A DNA stretch of 64,000 nt from Neobacillus niacini (GTDB taxonomy: Bacteria; Bacillota; Bacilli; Bacillales; Cytobacillaceae): NCBI RefSeq assembly GCF_019749295.1, contig NZ_JACWFG010000002.1:82905-146904 (forward strand), in the 5' to 3' direction. The number at the start of each line of letters is the position of its first letter. The stretch's first letter is position 1. The notes under the pieces are model-generated. The model saw only the letters and a list, made by a program, of their open reading frames with translations, was not told the DNA's origin and did no database searches. The position numbers and the translations under genes are program-made. Shown piece by piece: positions 45,019 through 53,129 of this stretch.

Positions 45019-45507
45019 GTGGAGAGCTTTGACGAATTAGTTGTACAGTATCAACCAATGATTCATAAGATCATTCAATCATTGCACATTTATAGAAATG
45101 AAGATGAGTTCTATCAGACAGGTTTAATCGCACTATGGGAGGCGAAACAGTCCTTTAATGAAAGCAAAGGCAGTTTCTCGAATTACGCCTACGCCTATAT
45201 AAAGGGTAAAATGTTGACGCAGATGACCCGAAACAACCAACACCAAGAAAGACATGTTTTTCCGGAAACAGAATTCTGGGAATGTATCAAAGATCAGGAA
45301 TCCCCTCTTTTTCTCGAAAAAGAAACCATTCTATCCTATTGCGAATGCCTTACGAAAAAAGAGGCTAAATGGGTATTGGCATCATTTGTGGAGCAGCTAA
45401 CCAATAAGGAAATAGCGAAAAAGGAGAATGTATCTCTATCTGCTGTCAAGCAATGGAAATCTGGGGCAATTAGAAAGTTACGAGAAAAGATTGCCATTCA
45501 TCAATAA
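45019..45507 (+). CDS. Short sigma-70-family RNA polymerase sigma factor
   Basis: The 162-residue protein has region 2 (QYQPMIHKIIQSLHIY, then DEFYQTGLIALWEAKQSF, near residues 10-45) and region 4 with a helix-turn-helix (NKEIAKKENVSLSAVKQW near 130). There is no region 1 or 3. The start is GTG at 45019 behind AAGGA, 8 bases upstream. A truncated paralogue lies at 40352-40729 beside the secreted-protein operon. No anti-sigma factor is adjacent. It may direct genes for the nearby surface proteins, but the target promoters are unknown. Confidence 0.85.
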   Translation: MESFDELVVQYQPMIHKIIQSLHIYRNEDEFYQTGLIALWEAKQSFNESKGSFSNYAYAYIKGKMLTQMTRNNQHQERHVFPETEFWECIKDQESPLFLEKETILSYCECLTKKEAKWVLASFVEQLTNKEIAKKENVSLSAVKQWKSGAIRKLREKIAIHQ

Positions 45508-45936
45508 CAGATTTATTTCAATTCGGGCGGTTTGTGGTACTAAACTGCCCGGAAAATCGGAAATTTCGACAAAATTTGATTACTTTCACAGAATATCCAC
45601 TAATGGTACGCCTATGAGGTAGAAATACTATATTGATAAATGGTATTTTTTGTTTAAGGTTTAATTAATGTTTAATAATTAGAAAAACACTTCTAGAATT
45701 ACTTTTCAAAGATAGTTCTGATTCCCTTCATTAAATTAAATCACTAAATGAACCTCTTGTTATTCCGTTTGACCTGCCTTTTCGTTACTAGTTCTCTTGA
45801 CGATCTCAACTTGGATACATACATATAGCAGCATCAACTCTATTCTATTCACTGTGGAGGTGAAAATAACAGGAGCACTTGGCAACAATTAATCGAAAAC
45901 AAATCCCCATATTTTAAAAATTCAGGAGTGATAGGT
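45508..45936. other. Intergenic region upstream of the ComK-family gene
   Basis: The region is AT-rich and about 429 bases long. I saw no gene, terminator or family repeat. Runs such as TTTTTTGTTTAAGG near 45645 could be part of ComK-type AT boxes but are not convincing. Confidence 0.35.
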
Positions 45937-46467
45937 TTGATTATTGAACACTACTACATTATTAATAAGAATATGATGTACATGTTTGGGTTAAATGATC
46001 GCAATGCAAAGGTTTGTACCCTAGTAAGAGAGCTCCACCGTGTATTCATCGTTGACCGCTCCCCTTTGGAAATACTAGATGATAGTCTTAGAAGTATTGG
46101 ATTTAATTTAAAAGGGGCCATGGACACGGCCAAAATCATCATTGCGAACAAAATGATGTGCCCTGTCATGCTCAACCATATACATAACATATGTGTCTTT
46201 CCCGATAAATCACACAAGCATGAAGATACAATTTGGTTTAATCCATGTCAGATTTTAAGAACACATAGCATTAAACGAAAAACACAAATAGAGTTTCGAA
46301 ATAGGCTGTCACTCCAAATCGATTCAAGTCTATTTTCTTTTAATCATAAGTTGAAATCAGCAGAGCAATTAAGCAGGATAACCATAGAAAATGCGAATAA
46401 CCCACAATCCTATATCATTGAGCCGCCAAAAAGGGTCAGGAAAAGAAAATATAAAACAAAGAATTGA
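45937..46467 (+). CDS. ComK-family competence transcription factor
   Basis: The 176-residue protein has the ComK pattern: INKNMMYMFG at the start, IVDRSPLEILDDSLRSIGFN near residue 45, KGAMDTAKIIIANKMMCPVM near 65 and CVFPDKSHKHEDTIWFNPCQ near 90. ComK activates DNA-uptake genes by binding paired AT boxes in B. subtilis. The start is TTG at 45937, eight bases after AGGAG; an in-frame GTG at 45928 overlaps that site. The C-terminal 60 residues are basic and diverge from B. subtilis ComK. It may be a second, variant copy. It lies beside a sigma factor, but no competence machinery is in the window. Confidence 0.85.
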   Translation: MIIEHYYIINKNMMYMFGLNDRNAKVCTLVRELHRVFIVDRSPLEILDDSLRSIGFNLKGAMDTAKIIIANKMMCPVMLNHIHNICVFPDKSHKHEDTIWFNPCQILRTHSIKRKTQIEFRNRLSLQIDSSLFSFNHKLKSAEQLSRITIENANNPQSYIIEPPKRVRKRKYKTKN

Positions 46468-46538
46468 TAGCGCTGTCAGCTTTCAATCTCAATTAGTTTT
46501 TCCCACAAAAAACAACTATAAAAGGGTATAGGTGATCA

Positions 46539-46760
46539 ATGAATACAATTGTTGTTGTAAAGTTAAAAGCACTACTTTTGGAAAAAGGAATGACAATAAG
46601 GGAACTTTCTCGCCGCACCGATGTACGCCATGCAGCCTTAAGTGAATTTGCGAACCAAAAGAGGATTATTTCCCACCTCCCCCATCTGGCATGTATAGCG
46701 CATGCCCTAGATATTAAGGATATGAATGAAATTATCACCTTTGAAAAAATAGAAGACTAA
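46539..46760 (+). CDS. Small XRE-family helix-turn-helix protein
   Basis: The 73-residue single-domain DNA-binding protein has the HTH core at EKGMTIRELSRRTDVRHAAL near residues 15-35 and RIISHLPHLACIAHALDI closing the five-helix bundle. It resembles Cro/YozG-type small regulators in Bacillus. It follows the ComK-family gene by 71 bases on the same strand and ends at a strong terminator. Targets are unknown; autoregulation is common. Confidence 0.85.
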   Translation: MNTIVVVKLKALLLEKGMTIRELSRRTDVRHAALSEFANQKRIISHLPHLACIAHALDIKDMNEIITFEKIED

Positions 46761-46761
46761 C

Positions 46762-46810
46762 AAAAAAACATTTAAAACTATCTTTTTAAGACAGTTTTAA
46801 ATGTTTTTTT
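46762..46810. terminator. Bidirectional Rho-independent terminator
   Basis: The arms ACATTTAAAACT and AGTTTTAAATGT have A-run and T-run flanks, giving an ~17-bp stem. It directly follows the XRE stop; the GH78 remnant on the other strand converges on it. Confidence 0.85.
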
Positions 46811-47024
46811 AATTGTTTATATTTCTATCAATTGCAGTTGTATTTAAAGGAATTTCAACTTTAAGAGATATTTCAGTTTTCGTAATCTCCCATGAAGAAG
46901 AAATGCGCCCATACATTGAATGATGGGATGCACATACATGGGTTAATTCCCCGCCGCCAATTCTTGGTTGAAGACGAATTCGTATACGAAGTACACACTT
47001 CTGTAACAATCTTCTACCAATCAC
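46809..47024 (-). pseudogene. C-terminal remnant of an alpha-L-rhamnosidase (GH78)
   Basis: The 71-codon frame holds LQPRIGGGELTHVCASHHSM, YGRISSSWEI and LKVEIPLNTTA, which fit the end of GH78 rhamnosidases (GGGLTHA...S.YG.I.S.W then L.V.IP.NTTA). The catalytic barrel is absent and nothing upstream continues the match. It shows that a rhamnosidase gene once ended at the terminator at 46.8 kb and was largely replaced by the helix-turn-helix gene region. Confidence 0.7.
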
Positions 47025-47040
47025 CCTGTCCTTTCGCCTT

Positions 47041-47056
47041 CTATATCCATATATAG
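47041..47056. promoter_or_regulatory. CTATAT-CCAT-ATATAG inverted repeat before the replication-type gene
   Basis: It lies 25 bases before the GTG start and is preceded by CCTGTCCTTT, the same pair of motifs (CCTGTCCTTT, then TTCTATATATAGAA) found before the other replication-type gene at 55.8 kb. It may be an operator or origin-type element. Confidence 0.45.
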
Positions 47057-47081
47057 AGGGTAGAAAGGGTGGTGCATTTTT

Positions 47082-47927
47082 GTGAATTTGAAATCAGGCA
47101 GAATTGAAGGGTTTGAAGGGTATTCTCAGTTTAAAAGTGTGAAGGAGTTTAATACGCATGTGGAGATGTGGTTAGCGGTGAAGAAGCACGAGTTTTCTAA
47201 GGGAGAGGTTATCGGGTTGAAACGGCTGGTTCGTTTTTCTGCAAAAGTACCAGGGGTTTGTAATGCAAAGATTGGGACTTTGTTAAAAGCAATCAATGAA
47301 GAATACCATGGAAATGGAATCTCCCGCTCTACATTTAAACGGATGACTTTGAAAGCGAAAGAATTAGGAATTCTCACTATCCATGAAACAGAACGGAAGA
47401 ACGGATCACAATCTAGCAATCTATATAGTTTTAATCGTTTCCCGCAAAGTGAACCACCAAAAGCGAAAAAATTGAACCACCATAAAGAAACTAATAATCT
47501 TTTAAAAACTAATAACCAAAAGAGTACTAAACGTAACGAAGCGTCGATTGAAATCAATCACACTTTTGTTTCTGATAAAGTTCCACAAGCATTTGTTCAA
47601 CTTGTAAAATACTTCTTTCCTGATGCGAAGACCATTGAAGAATACTGGCGTATGGTACAAATTGCTGCTTTTGGATTTGAATGCAGCCAACACACAGAGG
47701 ATGTTCTTGCTATTGCCATTCAGTCTTTTAAACAGTTGGTCCGAAAACTAAAATCTACCAAACGTGTAGTAAAACCAATCGCCTTCTTTTATGGCATTTT
47801 AATCAATAAATTAAAAGGATTCTATCTTGAGCAATTGCCTGAAGACAGAAATGAGAGTAAGCCATTTCGCTATGTGCTTGGTACAGGTGAAGTCGTGTAC
47901 TATGATTGGCTGCATGCTGAATCCTAA
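47082..47927 (+). CDS. Helix-turn-helix replication-initiator-like protein
   Basis: The 281-residue soluble protein has an N-terminal winged-helix region (EVIGLKRLVRFSAKVPGVCN, then GISRSTFKRMTLKAKELGIL near 75-100), a Lys-rich linker and a helical C-terminal part. Similar proteins occur on Bacillus chromosomes, plasmids and phages as probable replication initiators or regulators. The start is GTG at 47082 with GGTGGTG 7 bases upstream. It is a single gene with no partition or mobility genes beside it. The upstream motif is shared with 55.9 kb, linking the two. Function is inferred. Confidence 0.7.
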   Translation: MNLKSGRIEGFEGYSQFKSVKEFNTHVEMWLAVKKHEFSKGEVIGLKRLVRFSAKVPGVCNAKIGTLLKAINEEYHGNGISRSTFKRMTLKAKELGILTIHETERKNGSQSSNLYSFNRFPQSEPPKAKKLNHHKETNNLLKTNNQKSTKRNEASIEINHTFVSDKVPQAFVQLVKYFFPDAKTIEEYWRMVQIAAFGFECSQHTEDVLAIAIQSFKQLVRKLKSTKRVVKPIAFFYGILINKLKGFYLEQLPEDRNESKPFRYVLGTGEVVYYDWLHAES

Positions 47928-48009
47928 TTGAAAGCAAACCTACAAACCTCGACAAGGTCACCATAGGGTAAATTGATTCTAAGATCAAAAATATATTTAT
48001 TACTATTTC

Positions 48010-48368
48010 ACTTTTTGACAATTTTCTTTCCCAAATGGAGCTGCAAATGCAGCATTAAAGGCTCGTAACGCGATTCTAATCAATCGTTTAATTAACTACA
48101 ATTCTCCTAATCAAACGTTTGATTAAATTGCCAGTGAATCCTTTGTTATAGGCTTTTTTGCCCCAATTTTGGTGAGGAACCTGTCGGAATAAACTGGTCA
48201 TTTCCCCGTTTCTACTCAAGTAGTGACAATAGAAACTAGTAAAAAACAAAACCAGACCAAATTCCACTATTTTGAATACTAACTAAACGTTTGATTAAAA
48301 GTACCTTAAACCCTTGATGAGAAAGAATCTTCACCAGTTTTCAGGTAAAAGTTTTGTCGATAAAAATT
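48010..48368. repeat. MITE-like element, copy B
   Basis: The left end CTTTTTGACAATTTT and right end TTTTGTCGATAAAAA are inverted. Inside are CTAATCAATCGTTTAATTAA (48076-48095), TAATCAAACGTTTGATTA (48108-48125) and AACTAAACGTTTGATTA (48281-48297). At ~360 bp it is the longest copy, apparently two palindrome groups. It occupies the gap after the replication-type gene. Confidence 0.7.
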
Positions 48369-48444
48369 AGCCTTTTAAACCCACTAGGTGTTCTCTGGAA
48401 AACCACGAGACCCTTCCCCATTGTGATATCTATTTTGGTTCTAA

Positions 48445-48831
48445 TCAGGTTCTAATTTTATCAAATAGTTGATAAAGAACAAATCCTATACTTGCACCAA
48501 GAGTATTCAAGATAAGGTCATCGACATCAAAGGATCGTATAGAAGTAAATAACTGTATAACCTCAACAAAACAAGAAGTTAAAAATCCTAAAAATGTTAC
48601 TGTCCAAAATTTGTTTACTTTAAATCATAGTGGAATGGAAAATCCCAAAGGAATAAACAATAGGATGTTTCCAGCGATATTCCTTAATGAATACATAAAA
48701 CTAGTATGGGTTAGTACACTATGTATACTCTCAAAGGGAATGAGGTTTATACGCTGAAAAGCATCTCCTCTTTCCATGAGTGGATATTCATAAAAAGGGA
48801 AAGGAAAGAGGTCGTTACCTTTTAATGTTTT
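48445..48831 (-). pseudogene. VanZ-family protein, 5'-truncated with an internal stop
   Basis: The minus strand reads GDAFQRINLIPFESI, then membrane stretches and VEVIQLFTSIRSFDVDDLIL with NTLGASIGFVLYQLF, the VanZ signature. An in-frame TGA at 48625-48627 splits the frame, and the first transmembrane helix is missing before a TAG at 48832. VanZ-type proteins are small membrane proteins linked to glycopeptide tolerance or surface biology. This copy is probably dead. Confidence 0.8.
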
Positions 48832-48868
48832 CTATTAAGTTATATTGAAAAATGAACTAGAATGAGAA

Positions 48869-49429
48869 TTATCTTGCCATATAAAACCTTACAAAAAACT
48901 TAGTCATTCCATATGCAATCATTGAAATAGTACCATCAATAAAGAATAGATGAACAATATTAAATCCCTGATAGATGGAAACGAATCCTGCCAACATCTC
49001 GATAGGTGCAAAACCAAAAGCAATTATAGCACTTAGCCCAGTAGTCCAAATAATGAAAGGTTTTTCTTGATTCAGGCAATATTGATACAGCAGCATAAAG
49101 GAAACAGGTATAATGGCAGCTGTTATTCCTAAAGCCTGTGGTAAGAACGGCATAAGGAAGTAATGATGGTCTATATAACCAAGTCTTATAAGTAATAGGT
49201 CTGTATAAGTCCATAACATATGTACTGTAAAACCAAAGAAAAGAATTTCAAAGGTTCTATTTCGATCAAGTTTAATCAGCAGCACAATAAGTGGAATAAG
49301 TAAGCAGAGTAGGACCACCCAGAACTGCCAGTTTCCCCAGTCAGAATGCTCATGCCAATAAGAATTAATTAAAGAGGAAACTTTTTCACTCGCTATGTTT
49401 ATGTCTTTCCAATGTTGTTTAACTGACAT
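48869..49429 (-). CDS. CBO0543-family multi-pass membrane protein
   Basis: The 186-residue protein has about five membrane helices. It begins SVKQHWKDINIASEKVSSL with a soluble segment, then FWVVLLCLLIPLIVLLIKLD, LFFGFTVHMLWTYTD and later helices. This matches a group of uncharacterised Firmicute membrane proteins (CBO0543-like). The ATG at 49429 follows AGAGAGG by 7 bases; longer starts overlap the ribosome site. No function is known. It lies beside a dead VanZ gene, so this may be a decaying accessory area. Confidence 0.75.
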   Translation of the reverse strand: MSVKQHWKDINIASEKVSSLINSYWHEHSDWGNWQFWVVLLCLLIPLIVLLIKLDRNRTFEILFFGFTVHMLWTYTDLLLIRLGYIDHHYFLMPFLPQALGITAAIIPVSFMLLYQYCLNQEKPFIIWTTGLSAIIAFGFAPIEMLAGFVSIYQGFNIVHLFFIDGTISMIAYGMTKFFVRFYMAR

Positions 49430-49587
49430 CATAAAACCTCTCTCTAGAAGGTGAAAAGCTGCTAATATTCGACTAATAGTAGGCTTTTCCATTTTTTTCT
49501 ACAGGTAATTGCCATGTTATTAAATTAGCCAAGCAACTTTTTTTATACAAAATAAGGTAGTTCTACTCAAACTGTAAGAGTTTGTAA

Positions 49588-49683
49588 AGAATTGTCTATT
49601 TTGGTAAATCTACCCGCCATGTAGACGGAAGAGCAGATGCTTCTCACCAAGTCCAAGTTGAACAGGCAGCAGGACTTAGATAA
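49588..49683 (+). pseudogene. Possible C-terminal gene remnant before a terminator
   Basis: A short frame after an in-frame stop encodes RHVDGRADASHQVQVEQAAG and stops 9 bases before a strong terminator hairpin, as a true gene end would. No start or ribosome site is seen. The family is not recognised. It may be the tail of a deleted gene, or chance. Confidence 0.25.
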
Positions 49684-49691
49684 ACTAAAAC

Positions 49692-49726
49692 AGAGCTCCC
49701 TTACTTCTAAGGAGCTCTCGTTTTTT
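49692..49726 (+). terminator. Rho-independent terminator without an intact upstream gene
   Basis: AGAGCTCC / GGAGCTCT with an 11-base loop is followed by CGTTTTTT. No intact plus-strand gene lies upstream, which supports loss of a gene between 49.5 and 49.68 kb. Confidence 0.75.
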
Positions 49727-49740
49727 AGCTTTCGAACATC

Positions 49741-49777
49741 CTATCAATCTTCAACAACTCAAGGAATGACAGGTTCG
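49741..49777. repeat. Degenerate REP-like unit (GTGACAGGCACC family)
   Basis: CTATCAATCTTCAACAACTC then AAGGAATGACAGG matches the units at 54.39, 55.29 and 55.75 kb with several changes. About 50 bases on is a unit of the other family (49829-49856). Confidence 0.55.
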
Positions 49778-49828
49778 GAAATTTTTATAGAATGGTTTTT
49801 TCTACCGATATTTAGGAGAAAAATAAGC

Positions 49829-49856
49829 CATCAGAACCGTCCCCAATGGTCCTATC
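49829..49856. repeat. REP-like unit abutting the aminotransferase stop
   Basis: GCCATCAGAACCGTCCCCAA with TGGTCCTA runs to the stop codon of the aminotransferase gene at 49852. It is the same family as 16.4, 18.5 and 43.2 kb. Confidence 0.65.
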
Positions 49857-51021
49857 GATTCTCATGTAAATAATCTTGTATCCGTTCTGCTGCTTGAGCG
49901 AGTCTTTCAGGACTTTGGACGAGTGCGATCCGAACATAACCTTCCCCTTGCCTTCCGAAGGCATCACCAGGAACAACGGCTACTCCTGCTTTTTCTATTA
50001 GTTCAAACGCAAATTGACGTGAAGTCCATCCTGAAGGGATTTTAGCCCAGACAAACATCGTAGCCGGTGACTTCGGAACGTTCCACCCGCCTTTCTCAAG
50101 TCCGGAAATCAAAATATCTCTTCGCTTCTCATATTCTATTACTTGCTCACGGAGTGCAGTATAATCAGAAGTCAACGCAGTGACTGCTGCCATTTGAATG
50201 GGATAAAATATACCGTAATCAATATTGGACTTAAATGAAGCTAATATCTTTAATGCTTCCTGGTTCCCAACTGCATAGCCAATCCGGCAGCCGGCCATAT
50301 TAAACGTTTTTGACAAGGAATTAAATTCAATTCCCACTTCCTTTGCCCCTTCTACCGACATAAAGCTTATTTGTGGATGTTGGTCAAAAACAAGTTCCGA
50401 ATAGGCAAAATCATGAACGACTAAAATATTGTATTTTTTTGCAAAAGCGACAACCTCTTCAAAAAATTCAATTGATGCTAAGGCTGTGACGGGATTTCCA
50501 GGATAACTAAGAATCATCATTTTTGTTTTTTCTAAGACTTCAAATGGAATTTCATTCAATTTTGGTAAATATCCATTCTCCTCCACTAAAGGCATCGGAT
50601 AAATAGACCCGCCGGCAATCATGACACTATGTTCATAAATTGGATACCCTGGATCAGGGACCAAAACATAATCGCCAGGATCAATCATCGCAGTCGCCAA
50701 ATGGCTTAGACCATCTTGAGACCCCATTAGCTGTAATATTTCATTCTCAGGATTGAGATCAATTCCATAGCGTTGTTTATAAAAATAGCCAACTGCTTCA
50801 TGAAATTCATCAATCCCCTTCAATGTATAACCATATTTAGTTGTATCTTTACTGTATGTAACTAACGCATCAACAACATGAGCAGGCGGCGGCAAATCCG
50901 GACTGCCCACACTTAAATCAATGACATCAATCCCCCGCCCAATAGCCTCACGTTTTTTATTCGCTAACTCAGTAAAAATACTCACAGCCATTTGTTGTGT
51001 TTTTTTAGAAGCAATCATCAT
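49852..51021 (-). CDS. PLP-dependent class I/II aminotransferase (LL-DAP aminotransferase-like)
   Basis: The 389-residue enzyme belongs to fold type I. IDLSVGSPDLPPPAHVVDAL near residue 35 and GYTLKGIDEFHEAVGYFYKQ near 80 open it. LMGSQDGLSHLATAMIDPGD binds the cofactor phosphate, SYPGNPVTALA near 175 has the conserved Asn, and NSLSKTFNMAGCRIGYAVGN near 235 holds the Schiff-base Lys. It resembles the LL-diaminopimelate aminotransferase group, used in bacilli for various amino acids. The start has AGGTG 8-9 bases upstream. It is a single gene; the REP-like unit abuts the stop. The substrate is not determinable. Confidence 0.9.
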   Translation of the reverse strand: MMIASKKTQQMAVSIFTELANKKREAIGRGIDVIDLSVGSPDLPPPAHVVDALVTYSKDTTKYGYTLKGIDEFHEAVGYFYKQRYGIDLNPENEILQLMGSQDGLSHLATAMIDPGDYVLVPDPGYPIYEHSVMIAGGSIYPMPLVEENGYLPKLNEIPFEVLEKTKMMILSYPGNPVTALASIEFFEEVVAFAKKYNILVVHDFAYSELVFDQHPQISFMSVEGAKEVGIEFNSLSKTFNMAGCRIGYAVGNQEALKILASFKSNIDYGIFYPIQMAAVTALTSDYTALREQVIEYEKRRDILISGLEKGGWNVPKSPATMFVWAKIPSGWTSRQFAFELIEKAGVAVVPGDAFGRQGEGYVRIALVQSPERLAQAAERIQDYLHENR

Positions 51022-51146
51022 CTACAATCACCTAAATTTTTATAATATTCAATCTCTTAAATTCTACCATATTAATAAGAGCCATGGGGGGGGTTCCCAT
51101 GACTCTTATGGCTTTAATGGTCTTTAGAACACCTTTACACTAGTTT

Positions 51147-51500
51147 CTTTTTCGACATATCATTCCCACAAAAGAGGCATAAACTTTGTCTTAACAGCAT
51201 TTAAGGCCATTCTAATCAAACGTTTGGTTAAAATAAATTTTACTAATTAATCGTTTGTTTAAATAGAGCTTAAAGCCTTGTAACAAATGGACTTTGACCA
51301 ATTTTCAAGAGAGTAAATTGTCATATAAAAGTTGTGGTAGTTAGGAATCGCCTGCAAAACAGACAAAAGAAATATATAAGATATATATTATTACAATTAA
51401 TAACAAGGAATGATCCCATCAAACGTTTAATTGAAAGTCTAGTAAACCCGCTTTTGTTATGCTTTCGCCTGTTCCTCTAGCAAATTTTTTGTCAGAAAAT
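51147..51500. repeat. MITE-like element, copy C
   Basis: The left end is CTTTTTCGACAT, the right end TTTTTTGTCAGAAAA. Internal sites are TAATCAAACGTTTGGTTA (51213-51230), AATTAATCGTTTGTTTA (51245-51261) and ATCAAACGTTTAATT (51418-51432). It is degenerate compared with copies A, D and E. The remainder of 51022-51819 shows no gene. Confidence 0.6.
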
Positions 51501-51819
51501 CCATTCAGTACCTTTTCCTATCTAATCTATTTTTCCTAGAGTCAAATCGAGTACAAATTACAGGAATTGTGCTCCCCCAGTAGAACTATGGATCAATTTA
51601 CCAATCTTTAGTGGATGCGGCGAATTTATCATAAATTCTAATAGACACGAATTCATAGATTCATAATATTCTTCCCCTTAGTGGGTGATTGGAACAAAAA
51701 GGAACCAGCATATAATAATCACTGATCCCTTTCTTTAAATTATTTTATTTTGTCCGCTATTGGACTTGGAAATCCATATCCAAGATGGAATAAAACCTAT
51801 TGTAGTTTATATAAGTTAG

Positions 51820-52017
51820 TTAATTATTTCTAAATCTAATTTTAAATTTTGATCTTTTTGGTCGGGAGTTAAAGGGATTTGTGGGTTTATACTTTACTGC
51901 TACATCAATGTCCTTTTGCAGTTCATTGCCTTCTTGAATCAAATTATGAGCCTCAGTCAAAATCCTATCAATATCATTATAACCAGTTTTCTTTATGGAA
52001 TTTACCATAGTTGTCAT
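51820..52017 (-). CDS. Small basic protein coupled to the GAF membrane protein
   Basis: The 65-residue protein has a helical N-terminal half (GYNDIDRILTEAHNLIQEGN) and a basic C-terminus with PKRSKFKIRFRNN. Its ATG overlaps the stop of the upstream GAF protein gene (ATGA), so it is translated together with it. There is no membrane segment or signal. It is not a recognised family. The overlap suggests a functional partner or regulator of the GAF protein. Confidence 0.6.
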   Translation of the reverse strand: MTTMVNSIKKTGYNDIDRILTEAHNLIQEGNELQKDIDVAVKYKPTNPFNSRPKRSKFKIRFRNN

Positions 52018-53066
52018 TCGTTCTCCCCTCCCTCAACAGCCATATCATTTATATTCATTTTATCATACAAAAGAATAAACGTGCACATTCTTGCGTAAAA
52101 TTCAACTGTTCTTAAATCTGCTTCATTAAAACCATTTTCCGATTCGGATTGAAGGCAGAGTACCCCTATTATATTTTCATCAACCATTAAAGGAAACCCT
52201 AATATGGAACCTATTGGAGTTGCAGGCATACCGCCGTCTAAAAAACGCTTATCGCTCTCTTTTATATGATTTACAATTTCAGCCTTATCTTTTCCCCATA
52301 TATAGCCAGCAAATCCTTCATTTTTATTAAAATATCTTTTTGCAATTGACTCAGCATTAATCCTAACACTTTCTTTAATTGACAGTTTATCCTTATTTAC
52401 TTCAAACAAAGAAATAGATTTATCAGATTGGTCTTTTTCAAGAATCGTAATACATTCTTCAAGTATATGATTCAGCATTTTTTCTACAAATCTTTTATCA
52501 TCCGTTTGATATAAATAATTAACTGAACGTAATAAACGGTTAGAATTATCATTATGTCTTAACAAAACTCTTAACTTTGAATCAAATTTTTTAATTGCCT
52601 CGCCTAACTGGATTGAATTTTGCTGACTTCTTTTTAATAGCGATTTATTAAAATTATATTGGGTTAAAAGCTCCCTATACTTTCTTCTAAGTAGTATTGG
52701 TCCTTTAGTAAAGTTTGAATCATAAAATGGATTTGGAAAGTTTGTCACTGCTGTACCAATTTCATTTTTCTCACTTGACCTCCAGTGATCACCTAGAATC
52801 TTTGTTAACCTCCATACAAAATAAACAACTCCAACATATTTAACAACTATTAGCCTGTCAACCTGAAGTAACTCTGTCTTATTAAGGATGTCAGCAACTA
52901 TACCTAAAAATCCATACAAAATCGCAACAACCAACATAAAAGCAGTTATATAACATGCAAATATTAGCAGTTTTGATATGGAATTATCTAATTCAGAGTC
53001 TTTTCTTCCGTTAGCCCCAATTTGAGCTTCTTCATTATTCTGACTTTTGCCATCATTACTGTTCAT
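52014..53066 (-). CDS. Membrane protein with cytoplasmic GAF domain
   Basis: The protein has 350 residues, with a hydrophilic N-terminus to about 30, two transmembrane helices (about 33-60 and 72-90), a coiled-coil-like stretch near 130-180 and a GAF domain near 195-340 (with GFAGYIWGKDKAEIV and FPLMVDENIIGVLCLQSESE). There is no kinase, cyclase or HTH output domain. It may sense a small ligand and pass a signal by protein contact, with the small protein encoded next. The ATG at 53066 follows GGAGG by 5 bases. It is a single operon with the small gene. Confidence 0.8.
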   Translation of the reverse strand: MNSNDGKSQNNEEAQIGANGRKDSELDNSISKLLIFACYITAFMLVVAILYGFLGIVADILNKTELLQVDRLIVVKYVGVVYFVWRLTKILGDHWRSSEKNEIGTAVTNFPNPFYDSNFTKGPILLRRKYRELLTQYNFNKSLLKRSQQNSIQLGEAIKKFDSKLRVLLRHNDNSNRLLRSVNYLYQTDDKRFVEKMLNHILEECITILEKDQSDKSISLFEVNKDKLSIKESVRINAESIAKRYFNKNEGFAGYIWGKDKAEIVNHIKESDKRFLDGGMPATPIGSILGFPLMVDENIIGVLCLQSESENGFNEADLRTVEFYARMCTFILLYDKMNINDMAVEGGENE

Positions 53067-53129
53067 ACATACCTCCAATTTCCTTAATCAACTATTATTT
53101 TGTTTGGTTACTATCATAGTCAGGCATTT

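Noticed and set aside
49637..49873. 78-codon plus-strand frame across the terminator and repeat units
   Set aside because: It runs through a terminator hairpin and two REP-like units and has no ribosome site.
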